From Acidithiobacillus montserratensis (lineage in GTDB: Bacteria; Pseudomonadota; Gammaproteobacteria; Acidithiobacillales; Acidithiobacillaceae): a DNA stretch of 48,184 nt. Below, piece after piece: positions 8,515 to 16,051 of the stretch (positions are counted from its first letter, which is position 1; every line of letters begins with the position of its first letter). The stretch spans positions 1 to 48,184 of the forward strand of contig NZ_JABBOU010000056.1 in assembly GCF_018853465.1 (NCBI RefSeq), in the 5' to 3' direction. Made by a program: the position numbers and the translations under genes. The notes beneath the pieces are model-generated. The model saw only the letters and a program-made list of their open reading frames with translations. It was not told where the DNA came from and did no database searches.

Positions 8515-9379
8515 GGGCGCTATGGCCATCGAGGCTGAGAATGGGGCCATAGAGTTTCGGGCGACGATCCCGGAATAACCCCCATTCAGCGCGTTGTGCT
8601 GCCAGTTGGAGCAAGTCCAGATCGGCATAAAGGATGTCTTCCTCCAGATCGGCCTGGGCGAGGAGGGCGCCGGTGGGGTCGCTGATGAAAGAACCCCCGT
8701 AAAAAGTGAGGGTACTTTCTGCGCCGACTTCTCTGCCGATCCGGTTGGCGGCAACAACAGGCACCAGATTGGCGGCGGCATGACCCTGCATGACCCGGGT
8801 CCAATGTCCGCGACTGTTGACTTCCGGGGCGCGCGGTTCGGAACCGATGGCTGTGGGATAAAAGAGGATCTCGGCACCTTGCAGGGCCATGATGCGGGCC
8901 GGCTCGGGAAACCATTGATCCCAGCAGATGGCCACGCCAATGCGTCCATAATGGGTATCGAAAACCTTGAAGCCGGTATCGCCGGGGCTGAAATAAAATT
9001 TTTCCTGATAACCCGGGCCATCGGGAATATGGGCTTTGCGATACAGGCCCAGATCTTTGCCATCGGCGTCAAAAACCACCAGACTGTTGAAAAAGGCATT
9101 ATTGGCGCGCTCGAAGAAACTTACCGGCAGCACCAGTTGGCGGTCTTTTGCCAGTTTTTGCAGGGCCAGCAAGGCCGGATGGGAAGTACGGGGCCGGGCC
9201 AGTTCAAAAAAATCCGGGTTTTGATCCTTGCAGAAATAGGGTGTGCTGAATAATTCCTGCAGCAGAATGATGTGGGCACCCGCATCGGCGGCCCTGTGGA
9301 CCATCTGCAAGGCTTTGTTGATATTTTCTGCTTCGTTCTCGCCGACGGCCATCTGAATGGCGGCTACTTTTACCTGCAC
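8507..9379 (-). CDS. aguB: N-carbamoylputrescine amidase (nitrilase superfamily)
   Basis: 290 residues, the usual AguB length. The Glu-Lys-Cys triad of carbon-nitrogen hydrolases is visible: Glu42 in LLQELF, Lys in YRKAHIPDG, Cys in ICWDQWFPE. The segments GHWTRVMQGHAAANLVPVVAANR and FYGGSFISDPTG are typical of N-carbamoylputrescine amidases. The reaction is N-carbamoylputrescine to putrescine, CO2 and ammonia, the last step of the agmatine route. An agmatine deiminase (aguA) is not in this window. The gene overlaps the PuuD-like gene downstream. Confidence 0.85.
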   Translation of the reverse strand: MQVKVAAIQMAVGENEAENINKALQMVHRAADAGAHIILLQELFSTPYFCKDQNPDFFELARPRTSHPALLALQKLAKDRQLVLPVSFFERANNAFFNSLVVFDADGKDLGLYRKAHIPDGPGYQEKFYFSPGDTGFKVFDTHYGRIGVAICWDQWFPEPARIMALQGAEILFYPTAIGSEPRAPEVNSRGHWTRVMQGHAAANLVPVVAANRIGREVGAESTLTFYGGSFISDPTGALLAQADLEEDILYADLDLLQLAAQRAEWGLFRDRRPKLYGPILSLDGHSAHG

Positions 9380-9477
9380 GATGCACTCCTGTCCCGGAAT
9401 CGGTGGTTCATGACTCGCTTACGAGTATAGAGGAGCTATCGATGCGGACAAGAGGCTATACCGGGTATGCGTTCGGT

Positions 9478-9783
9478 TCAGGTGTGTTGGCGGGGATGAA
9501 AGGTCAGCACCGTTTCGGAATTGCTTGGCTCCCGCCAGCGCCAGGCCAGCATATCCGGGTGCCGGGACGAATGATTGCAGCCAGTGCAACTCCCCGTAGC
9601 ACAGCTGCTGCCACAAGATTTCGCGGCATGAAGCGGAACGACTTCGGCCTGACCACGGCGCTGCCAGTATTGCAGCATGTCTTCTACTGTATCCGTAGAC
9701 AGCCCCAGGTTGGCAGCAATCTGGCTGCTGGTCAGGACTGATTGACTGCGCAAGAGGTCGCGCACCGCAAAAAGAGTGGTCAT
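9478..9783 (-). CDS. feoC: FeoC-like [Fe-S]-dependent regulator
   Basis: 101 residues. An N-terminal winged helix of the FeoC type (VRDLLRSQSVLTSSQIAANLGLS) is followed by a cysteine cluster with Cys57, Cys61, Cys66 and Cys69, the pattern that binds an iron-sulfur cluster in FeoC proteins. The C-terminal 30 residues are family-variable. FeoC is a small cytoplasmic protein that modulates FeoB stability or feo transcription. Its ATG overlaps the feoB stop (ATGA), so it is the last gene of the feo operon. Confidence 0.85.
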   Translation of the reverse strand: MTTLFAVRDLLRSQSVLTSSQIAANLGLSTDTVEDMLQYWQRRGQAEVVPLHAAKSCGSSCATGSCTGCNHSSRHPDMLAWRWREPSNSETVLTFHPRQHT

Positions 9784-12119
9784 AACGCTGCCTGTTTGCG
9801 GAGTCGGGCTGGATGGGCATCATGGCGGCGGCCATACATACGTAGCGCCAAGACCAGCAAGCCGAAAGTCCCCAGAATGCCGAAAATCCAGGCCAGAGAA
9901 CTGGCCGGGTGCAGGGCCATGGTCCCGATCTGATAGATCATGGTGCTGCTTCCCCAAGCCAGGCCCGTGCCATAGAGCAGGGAAAATCCCATCCAGCCCC
10001 AACCGACTTCCCGGCGCAGGGCACCCATGGTGCTGGCGCAGGGCACATAGAGCAGGACAAATACCAGATAGGCAAAAGCCGACAAGGGGGTGAAGCCGGC
10101 AGCGATAGCCCGCAGGGTAGCGCTCTCGGCACCGGAGGCCTGCTCGGTAGCCGATGTGGAGCCCATGGCCGCCAGACCCAGAGGATCATCCAGGGTGCGG
10201 AAAAAAGTGAGGGCATTGGCAGGAATGCTGTGCAGGGCATCCTCCAGTTGTCCGGTAATGTCGGGATGCCGATAATCGGCCATCAGGTCGGCAGCATTCT
10301 GTCGCTGGTAAATGCCATTGAGGGTACCAATGACGATTTCCTTGGCTGCCGCCCCCGCGATGAGGCCCGATACCGCTGGCCAGTTGTCCTTCTGGATACC
10401 CATGGGGGCAAATATCGGCACCAGCGCCTGGCTCCCCTGGGCGAGCAGAGAATGATCGATGTCGGTACTGCGCAAGCCCTGGTTGGTCCAGCCGATGCCG
10501 GGCAGGATGAACAAAACCAGGCCGATGACGGCGATGACTTTGCCGACTCGAAACAGGAATACCCGCAAGCGCTGCCAGCTTTGCAGAACCACACTGCGAA
10601 AGCTCGGCAGGCGATAAGGCGGCAATTCCATGACAAAGGGCATGGCTTCACCGCGCAGGGCGGTCTTGCCCAGCAGCCAGGCGGTGAGCAGAGCCACGAG
10701 AATGCCCAAAACATAGAGGGCAAATACCACCTGACCGCCATTACTGCGGAAAAACACCACGGCAAAAGCCATATAAATAGTGAGCCGTGCCGAACAGGAC
10801 ATGAAAGGCTGCATCAGTACGGTCAAAATCCGTCCGCGCGGATCTTCGATGATACGCGCACCCATGATGGCCGGCACATTGCAGCCGAAGCCGATGACCA
10901 TCGGCACCAGCGCATTGCCCGGTAATCCCAGGCGGCGCATCAGGCGATCCATAGCATAAGCAGCGCGGGCCATGTAGCCCGAATCATCAAGAAAAGCCAG
11001 AAAGAGAAAGGTGAGCGCTATGGGTGGAATGAAAGAGATCACCAGATTGAGACCGCCACCCACACCCCCGGCGATGACCGCAACCAGCCATTCTGGTAAG
11101 CCGGCGATTAACAGGAGGTGGCCGACACCATGGATGAGCAGGGCCGCCGAAGCCTGATCAAAAAAATCCAGGAAAATGTTACCGCCACTGAAGCTCACCA
11201 CAAAAACCAGATAGAGGACCAGCAGGAACACCGGCACCCCCAGCCAGTCATTGAGGACGATGCGGTCGAGGTGGTGGTTGATACTTTCGCGTAGGCCGGC
11301 TTTGCCAGTGCGTTGCAAGGTGAGGGCAGCCATTTCCTGAGCCCAGGAAAAACGCCGGTCCATGATCAGATCAGCCGGATCTTCGCCGCTGATGGCCTGG
11401 ATTTGTTCGCGCAGGCTCTTCAGCAGGGTTTGCGTCTGTCGGGTTTCTGCTTCTGTCGCGCCTTCCAGCAGGCGCAGAGCGGCAATGCGGGTTCGGCCAG
11501 CATTTTGATCCGACAGCGTATTCGCCAGGGTTTGCAGAGCTTCTTCCACCGGCAATGGATACTTCACCTGCTGTCCCTGAGGCCGCTGCTGCAGTGCCCG
11601 GGTCATGCTCTGCAGTAACTGTTCCTTGCCCTGATTTTTACGGGCCACCATGGGTACTACGGGAATCCCCAAAGCCTTTTCCAGATCGGCACAACGCAGT
11701 TTCCAGCCCCTGGCTGTTGCTTCATCGGTCATGTTCATGAGCAGCAGCATGGGATGCCCGGTTTCCAGCAACTCCGCCGTCAGGACGAGGTGGCGTTCGA
11801 GATTGGAGGCGTCAACAATGTTGATGATGAGATTGACCGGCGTATCCAGCAGAAAATCCCGGGCTACCCGCTGGTCTTCGCCACCCCCACCCATCAGGCT
11901 GTAAACCCCGGGGAGATCCACTATCGCCATTTTATCGGCGCCGAGTTGCAGATTTCCGCTGCGTTTTTCCACCGTCACCCCGGGCCAGTTGCCGACCTGT
12001 TGATGAGCCCCGGTAAGGAGATTGAAAACCGTGGTTTTCCCGCAGTTGGGATTGCCTGCGAGAACGACGATTTTATCCGAAGTTGCACAGGCGGTCGTAT
12101 TGGCGTGACAAGCACTCAT
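9780..12119 (-). CDS. feoB: Ferrous iron transport protein B
   Basis: 779 residues. The cytoplasmic N-terminal G domain shows GNPNCGKTT (G1), DLPGVYS (G3) and NMTDE (G4). A helical GDI-like linker follows to about residue 275. The C-terminal membrane domain carries Gate motifs, including PMVIGFGCNVPAIMG and PFMSCSARLTIY, each with the conserved cysteine. FeoB moves Fe(II) into the cytoplasm. In an iron-rich acidic habitat this operon would need tight repression by iron, which agrees with the Fur-box-like site upstream of the porin gene. It overlaps feoA upstream and feoC downstream by four bases each. Confidence 0.97.
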   Translation of the reverse strand: MSACHANTTACATSDKIVVLAGNPNCGKTTVFNLLTGAHQQVGNWPGVTVEKRSGNLQLGADKMAIVDLPGVYSLMGGGGEDQRVARDFLLDTPVNLIINIVDASNLERHLVLTAELLETGHPMLLLMNMTDEATARGWKLRCADLEKALGIPVVPMVARKNQGKEQLLQSMTRALQQRPQGQQVKYPLPVEEALQTLANTLSDQNAGRTRIAALRLLEGATEAETRQTQTLLKSLREQIQAISGEDPADLIMDRRFSWAQEMAALTLQRTGKAGLRESINHHLDRIVLNDWLGVPVFLLVLYLVFVVSFSGGNIFLDFFDQASAALLIHGVGHLLLIAGLPEWLVAVIAGGVGGGLNLVISFIPPIALTFLFLAFLDDSGYMARAAYAMDRLMRRLGLPGNALVPMVIGFGCNVPAIMGARIIEDPRGRILTVLMQPFMSCSARLTIYMAFAVVFFRSNGGQVVFALYVLGILVALLTAWLLGKTALRGEAMPFVMELPPYRLPSFRSVVLQSWQRLRVFLFRVGKVIAVIGLVLFILPGIGWTNQGLRSTDIDHSLLAQGSQALVPIFAPMGIQKDNWPAVSGLIAGAAAKEIVIGTLNGIYQRQNAADLMADYRHPDITGQLEDALHSIPANALTFFRTLDDPLGLAAMGSTSATEQASGAESATLRAIAAGFTPLSAFAYLVFVLLYVPCASTMGALRREVGWGWMGFSLLYGTGLAWGSSTMIYQIGTMALHPASSLAWIFGILGTFGLLVLALRMYGRRHDAHPARLRKQAAL

Positions 12120-12373
12120 GTCCGTATTTCCTCCACAAAAATTTCCTGGGCCAGGCTTTTACCAATGGCAAAGCGCCCCCCCTGAATCTGGATGACCACC
12201 CCGCGTTTGTTGGGTCCATGAACGATTTTCAATGTAACGCCCGGTCGGATACCCAGCATTTTCAGGCGTTGCTGCTGGGCACGATCTCCGGTGATCTGGG
12301 TAATTTGTGCAGGATGGGCGCTGCTGAGTTGATCCAGACGACAGGACGATGTTGGTGATGCTGGGGTAGGCAT
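12116..12373 (-). CDS. feoA: Ferrous iron transport protein A
   Basis: 85 residues with the SH3-like FeoA fold: L-x-GIRPGVTLKIVH, then GGRFAIGKSLAQEIFVE. FeoA is a small cytoplasmic partner of FeoB. The start at 12373 is only 16 bases after the porin stop and has no strong ribosome site, so translation may be coupled to the upstream porin gene. The stop overlaps feoB. Confidence 0.93.
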   Translation of the reverse strand: MPTPASPTSSCRLDQLSSAHPAQITQITGDRAQQQRLKMLGIRPGVTLKIVHGPNKRGVVIQIQGGRFAIGKSLAQEIFVEEIRT

Positions 12374-12389
12374 GGGTTATATGTCCGAT

Positions 12390-13637
12390 TCAGAAAAATT
12401 CAACATGCAGACGCAGCATGCCCACCAGGGCATCGGGATAGTAGCCCGAGGGATGCTGGATATACTGGAGGTCCGGCTGGATATTGATGTGCCTGGTCAG
12501 TTTGGCCAGATAGGTCAGTTCATAGCTGGTTTCTGCAGAATGAATGGTGGAAGGAGCTACATCCAGACCCGCAGCCACGACATCCGGGCGCAACCAGGCT
12601 TTGGCCATGCCTATGGAAATACTGTCATCGGGGCGGCTGGCAAAGGGATGCCCCAGACGCAGACCCAGGCCCAGATACCAAGGGACGGGATTGATATTCT
12701 CCGGCGCCGCGCCGGCCTGCAGAAACGCGCCCAGTTGCCGCTCACCGGCCAGGGTCCAGTTCCCTTCGACAATGCCGTAAACCCCCGCTGTACTGGGCGA
12801 TAGATTGTAGCGCTCGGGATTGGCCTGCTGATATCTCCAGGCACCGACTTTCAGTTCGTACTGACCATACTCATCAGTGTTGTCTTCCATATCTTCGTCC
12901 GCTTTGTGGCCCCAATGTACTGCCCCTTCCCAGAGGGCCATATAACCGCGTGTAAAAGCCGATGTCTGGTGTTGGGGATCGCCCTGGAAAACCGCAAACT
13001 TGTTACTCAGGTGTGCGCTGTGGGTGCTGACCAGCAGCCCCAGCCCGGAATAGGGATAGGTGGCGGTGCCCGGAACATTGATCGTGATGGTGGGAGCCAT
13101 GCCAAAGGAGCTGTTGAGGAGCTGCAAGGCATTGGCGGTCACATCGAAGTAGTAGTTGACATCCATATAACCGACCCGGGTGTTGAGCCAGTCCGTCCAG
13201 CGCTGCCGGTAGGCGGCATCGTAAAAGCGTACCGCATTGGGCGCCCAGATATTGCTCGCAGTCTGAATGTCGCCACTATAGTTCTGCTGGACACCGCTAC
13301 TGTAAATGCCCATCAGGGAAAGTGTGAATTTTCCGCCCTTCCAGAGTCCGGCTTTTTCGGTGTCATATTCTGCGCCAATCTGCCCGACGATGTTGCTCTC
13401 ACTGCCTGGCTTGATGCCCCCGGAGAAATTGGAGAATATTTCGCTGTCCAGATGTCCCGCCCAGGAAAGTCCATTTCCAATATGGGTATAGGCTGGCAGA
13501 TATTTGGCCGAGAGGCCTGGAATGTTGGGAACGGCGGATTCGGGAGTGCCGTTCGCCGTATCTGCAAGGCCTGCTTTTGAATAGCCGAAAAGGGACGCTG
13601 CACAGAGTGCAGTGACCACTGAAACACGAGACAGCAT
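12390..13637 (-). CDS. feoP: Outer-membrane porin of the feo operon (OprB-like)
   Basis: 415 residues. An N-terminal Sec signal peptide ends near GLADTANG. The rest is rich in aromatic and alternating polar/non-polar strands, with a C-terminal Phe-Phe as expected for a BAM-assembled beta-barrel, and fits the carbohydrate-selective porin (OprB) type. In acidithiobacilli a porin gene of this kind precedes feoABC and is called feoP; it is thought to admit Fe(II) through the outer membrane. It is the first gene of the operon, directly behind a Fur-box-like promoter. Confidence 0.85.
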   Translation of the reverse strand: MLSRVSVVTALCAASLFGYSKAGLADTANGTPESAVPNIPGLSAKYLPAYTHIGNGLSWAGHLDSEIFSNFSGGIKPGSESNIVGQIGAEYDTEKAGLWKGGKFTLSLMGIYSSGVQQNYSGDIQTASNIWAPNAVRFYDAAYRQRWTDWLNTRVGYMDVNYYFDVTANALQLLNSSFGMAPTITINVPGTATYPYSGLGLLVSTHSAHLSNKFAVFQGDPQHQTSAFTRGYMALWEGAVHWGHKADEDMEDNTDEYGQYELKVGAWRYQQANPERYNLSPSTAGVYGIVEGNWTLAGERQLGAFLQAGAAPENINPVPWYLGLGLRLGHPFASRPDDSISIGMAKAWLRPDVVAAGLDVAPSTIHSAETSYELTYLAKLTRHINIQPDLQYIQHPSGYYPDALVGMLRLHVEFF

Positions 13638-13666
13638 GAATACGCTCCGTTATTTAGAATATTAAC

Positions 13667-13685
13667 GATAATGATTCTTAATATT
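13667..13685 (-). promoter_or_regulatory. Fur box of feoPABC
   Basis: Read on the plus strand, the 19-mer GATAATGATTCTTAATATT matches the classical Fur consensus at 14 of 19 positions, with the left half (GATAATGAT) perfect. It overlaps the predicted -10 of the feoP promoter, so iron-loaded Fur would block RNA polymerase. A wider dyad surrounds it: CCGTTATT (13647-13654) with AATAACGG (13688-13695), and AATATTAA (13658-13665) with TTAATATT (13678-13685). Confidence 0.75.
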
Positions 13686-13708
13686 ATAATAACGGTGTTC
13701 TCTGTCAA
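13681..13708 (-). promoter_or_regulatory. Sigma70-type promoter of feoPABC
   Basis: On the minus strand a perfect TTGACA (13703-13708) is followed by 16 bases and TAATAT (13681-13686). The feoP ATG lies about 45 bases downstream. Confidence 0.65.
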
Positions 13709-13790
13709 TACCTTCTGAAAACTTTCTGGTAAGGAAAAACAACTACCGGGAAGGGGTCAGATGCCGGCTGGAACCGGTCGTTGTCTGCTT

Positions 13791-14423
13791 TTACTGAAGG
13801 CCCTTCAACGTCTGCGCCAGATTTGTGGGGTCAAGTACCTGCCAGACAATCCGGGGCTGGTTTTGGCGATTTCGATAGAGCATGGTGGGAACGGTTTTTT
13901 GCCCTGTGGCCTCAAGGATACTCAGATTGTTTTTGAGAGCCTTTTCGGTCGCAGCACTGGGCAGGATTTCCTGAATGGCACCATCGTGTCCCTTTTCGGT
14001 GAACCCTTTCTCATTTTCCCAGAGAGCCTGTAGCGGATTTTTGGCTTCGAGGATAGCGGCAGCTTTGCCCATGCTGGAAGGCTCCAGAAATCCGACTGGC
14101 ACATAGCGGATAGTCAGGGCGTCGGGTTTCAGGAGGGGTTGCAGTTCGTTGATGAGGAGATGGCAGTACGGACAGTTGGGATCGAAGAGGAGATAAATGA
14201 TGTGTGGACCGGAGCCCTGGGTGAACCAGCGGGCGTGGTTCAGTCGCTCCCAGATCTGTGCTGGTGTTGCCGTTGTGCGCTTTGGGGCAAAGCTGGCGGC
14301 AGCATCGGCCAGCGTTGTAGCCTGCGCCGTTGTGCTGATACCGCTCGCCAGGCTTGTGACGATAATCGTCAAGCCTATGTAAAAAAAGCGAGTTATTTGT
14401 TTATTCGCAACGATAAGTGACAT
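13791..14423 (-). CDS. Periplasmic DsbG/DsbC-like thiol:disulfide protein
   Basis: 210 residues with an N-terminal signal peptide (hydrophobic to about residue 35, ending STTAQA). A thioredoxin-fold domain follows with the DsbG/DsbC active site FDPNCPYCH, and a cis-Pro segment TVPTML. The N-terminal dimerisation domain of full DsbC/DsbG is shorter than usual. It probably reduces or isomerises disulfides in the periplasm. It is in the same direction as the feo operon but separated by a strong promoter, so it is likely independent. Confidence 0.8.
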   Translation of the reverse strand: MSLIVANKQITRFFYIGLTIIVTSLASGISTTAQATTLADAAASFAPKRTTATPAQIWERLNHARWFTQGSGPHIIYLLFDPNCPYCHLLINELQPLLKPDALTIRYVPVGFLEPSSMGKAAAILEAKNPLQALWENEKGFTEKGHDGAIQEILPSAATEKALKNNLSILEATGQKTVPTMLYRNRQNQPRIVWQVLDPTNLAQTLKGLQ

Positions 14424-14525
14424 CTGTGCGCTCCGTTTTTTGTCCTATCTCTTTGTATTCAAGCAATACTCAGGCCAGTTTCGACAATGTATCGGATCTG
14501 TCATAAAAAAATGACGTTTTAGGAC

Positions 14526-14554
14526 TTGCCTGGGCGGGCAAATCCTCCTATATT
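14526..14554 (+). promoter_or_regulatory. Orphan sigma70 promoter
   Basis: TTGCCT (14526-14531), 17 bases, TATATT (14549-14554). Predicted transcription start is near 14561, about 180 bases before a strong terminator and 300 bases before the next gene start. Confidence 0.5.
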
Positions 14555-14560
14555 CCCAAA

Positions 14561-14738
14561 TAAGGACTATGGAGCATCGATTTTACTAATGGCTAATATT
14601 CGGATGCATTTGGGAGAAAATATCGGGGTTACAGAGAGCTTGGCTCTTCAGAATCCTGCTGTTTTGGGTTTGGGTTTAGCCCGCGTGCGCCATGTTCTGG
14701 TACATATAGATCGAGCCGAACCGTTGTTCGGCTTTTTT
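14561..14738 (+). ncRNA. Candidate small RNA of about 180 nt
   Basis: Bounded by the promoter at 14526-14554 and the terminator at 14714-14738. An internal hairpin AGAGC-TTG-GCTCT is visible near 14634-14646. I do not recognise a known family: the length is like 6S RNA, but the 6S closing stem and bubble are not evident. It could instead be an attenuated leader of the downstream NlpC/P60 gene. Confidence 0.35.
14714..14738 (+). terminator. Intrinsic terminator
   Basis: Perfect 8-bp stem AGCCGAAC (14714-14721) with GTTCGGCT (14726-14733), 4-base loop, followed by a run of Ts ending at 14738. Confidence 0.8.
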
Positions 14739-14860
14739 ATTGGGTTCAGGGGGTAGCCTCGAAGTTTCTCTATCGGCTATGAGAAATGGCAATGTCTCTG
14801 CATAATCAGCCTCTTGGCAGATTACGCAGCGATAATTCCCAGGTGATTCTGGAGAGAAGA

Positions 14861-15964
14861 ATGACAAAGAAGCATCGCTGGCAAATTGCTTTGGCAGTGG
14901 CCATGTGTTTAGGTTATACAGGTGTAGCCCAAGCGGCTACCCATCCCGCCACCCACCCGGTAAGGACGTATGCGCAGCGGGGCGTAAAGCACCATATCCA
15001 TTCGGTGAAAGGGCACGAACATCTGCACACACTGCGGTATCATTCTGTTAAGCAGATTCATGGGCTTTCCCGTCATCACCCGACTTTGCCTGCAGTTGCC
15101 GATGATTATACGGCCCTGACCCCCACGGCCTTGCAATTGATGCATCTTTCCCCGGTGGAATTTGCAGGAGTGGGCGCAGCACCGCAACCCGTATCGGATT
15201 ACGTCTATCATTTTCAGTCATTTCCCGAGACCGGCAAAAGTTCGGTCACCAGCCCGGAGTTTGTGGATCAATCGCTGGTGCTCGTAAAAACTGGACTGCC
15301 AGCTGCTGGCGTTCATGAGGAGGCGCCGGTCAAGGTGGCAGCTCCGGTAGATGCCCTGAGCGTCACTTCAACGCCTGAGCAATCGCATTTGCGTCTGGCC
15401 CTGGAAATGCTCGCCAGTCAGGCCTATCACTGGGCTCGTCATCCGCTTCAGGCTTTGGAGTCCAATGGCGATGCCGCCAGTGGTCCTCAGGCTGCGGAGC
15501 AATTGGCCAATGATATTGCCCAGCAGGCCAGTCAGTATGCCGAAGGCGGCAGTGATACCGCATCTACTGGTGACTCTTGGTTGTCTCCCCGTGCCATGGT
15601 GGTTTCTGCGCTGAAGTTTATTGGCGCGCCGTATCGTTGGGGGGGTATGAGCCCTTCAGGATTTGATTGCAGTGGCTTCGTGAAATACATCCTGGCCAAG
15701 TTTGACATTCGGGTGCCGCGTACGTCTTATGCTCAGGCGGCAGATTTGCGCAAGGTATCCCGGGAAAATCTCAAACCCGGCGATCTGGTGTTTTTTGACA
15801 CCATGCATCGGCCTTTTTCTCATGTGGGCATTTATATCGGTCATCAACGTTTTGTCAGTGCCCAGACCCCCCGCACAGGTGTGCAGGTAGGGAGTCTGAA
15901 TGATCCTTACTGGGCAGCCCACTACGATGGGGCCCGGAGCCTGCCGGGAACGCATGATTCTTGA
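14861..15964 (+). CDS. NlpC/P60-family cell-wall endopeptidase, exported
   Basis: 367 residues from ATG 14861, chosen because GGAG sits seven bases upstream and the signal peptide (MTKKHRWQIALAVAMCLG, cut near AQA) then begins at residue 1; an in-frame ATG at 14786 would bury it. A long His/Ala-rich linker is followed by the NlpC/P60 domain in the last 130 residues, with catalytic Cys in GFDCSGFVKYI and His in FSHVGIYIG. These enzymes cut D-Glu-diaminopimelate bonds in peptidoglycan stems. The histidine-rich N-terminal 70 residues are unusual and could bind metal or be protonated at low pH. Confidence 0.85.
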   Translation: MTKKHRWQIALAVAMCLGYTGVAQAATHPATHPVRTYAQRGVKHHIHSVKGHEHLHTLRYHSVKQIHGLSRHHPTLPAVADDYTALTPTALQLMHLSPVEFAGVGAAPQPVSDYVYHFQSFPETGKSSVTSPEFVDQSLVLVKTGLPAAGVHEEAPVKVAAPVDALSVTSTPEQSHLRLALEMLASQAYHWARHPLQALESNGDAASGPQAAEQLANDIAQQASQYAEGGSDTASTGDSWLSPRAMVVSALKFIGAPYRWGGMSPSGFDCSGFVKYILAKFDIRVPRTSYAQAADLRKVSRENLKPGDLVFFDTMHRPFSHVGIYIGHQRFVSAQTPRTGVQVGSLNDPYWAAHYDGARSLPGTHDS

Positions 15965-15990
15965 GTGGTCAGCTTATTCAATAGCGCGAT

Positions 15991-16020
15991 AAACCCGCAG
16001 TCAAATGACTGCGGGTTTTT
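15991..16020. terminator. Strong bidirectional terminator
   Basis: AAACCCGCAGTCA (15991-16003) pairs with TGACTGCGGGTTT (16006-16018), with T-runs on both strands. It serves both the NlpC/P60 gene and the convergent ccsA gene. Confidence 0.9.
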
Positions 16021-16051
16021 AAGTACCCGTTATCACGGGCTGAAAGATGGT

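Larger units (their letters stand above)
14424..14860. other. 437-bp intergenic region with a promoter-terminator unit
   Basis: The region between the divergent DsbG-like and NlpC genes. It holds a good plus-strand promoter (14526-14554), an intrinsic terminator (14714-14738) and no convincing protein. A 55-codon frame from 14590 runs straight through the terminator hairpin and has a poor ribosome site. The 80 bases next to the DsbG-like gene are A/T-rich and probably carry its promoter, which I cannot pin down. Confidence 0.6.

Noticed and set aside
7762..9099. 445-residue reading frame covering the PuuD-like gene and the amidase region
   Set aside because: The first 190 codons are out of frame with the intact amidase and lack domain sense; PuuD homology begins near 8514.
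12372..13580. Long plus-strand reading frames opposite the porin gene
   Set aside because: They are antisense to a gene with signal peptide, beta-barrel pattern and Fur-controlled promoter; the frames show no domain.
14561..14738. 6S RNA identity for the candidate small RNA
   Set aside because: Length fits, but I could not find the long closing stem and central bubble of 6S RNA.
14590..14757. 55-codon reading frame in the 14424-14860 gap
   Set aside because: Runs through a perfect terminator hairpin and has no good ribosome site.
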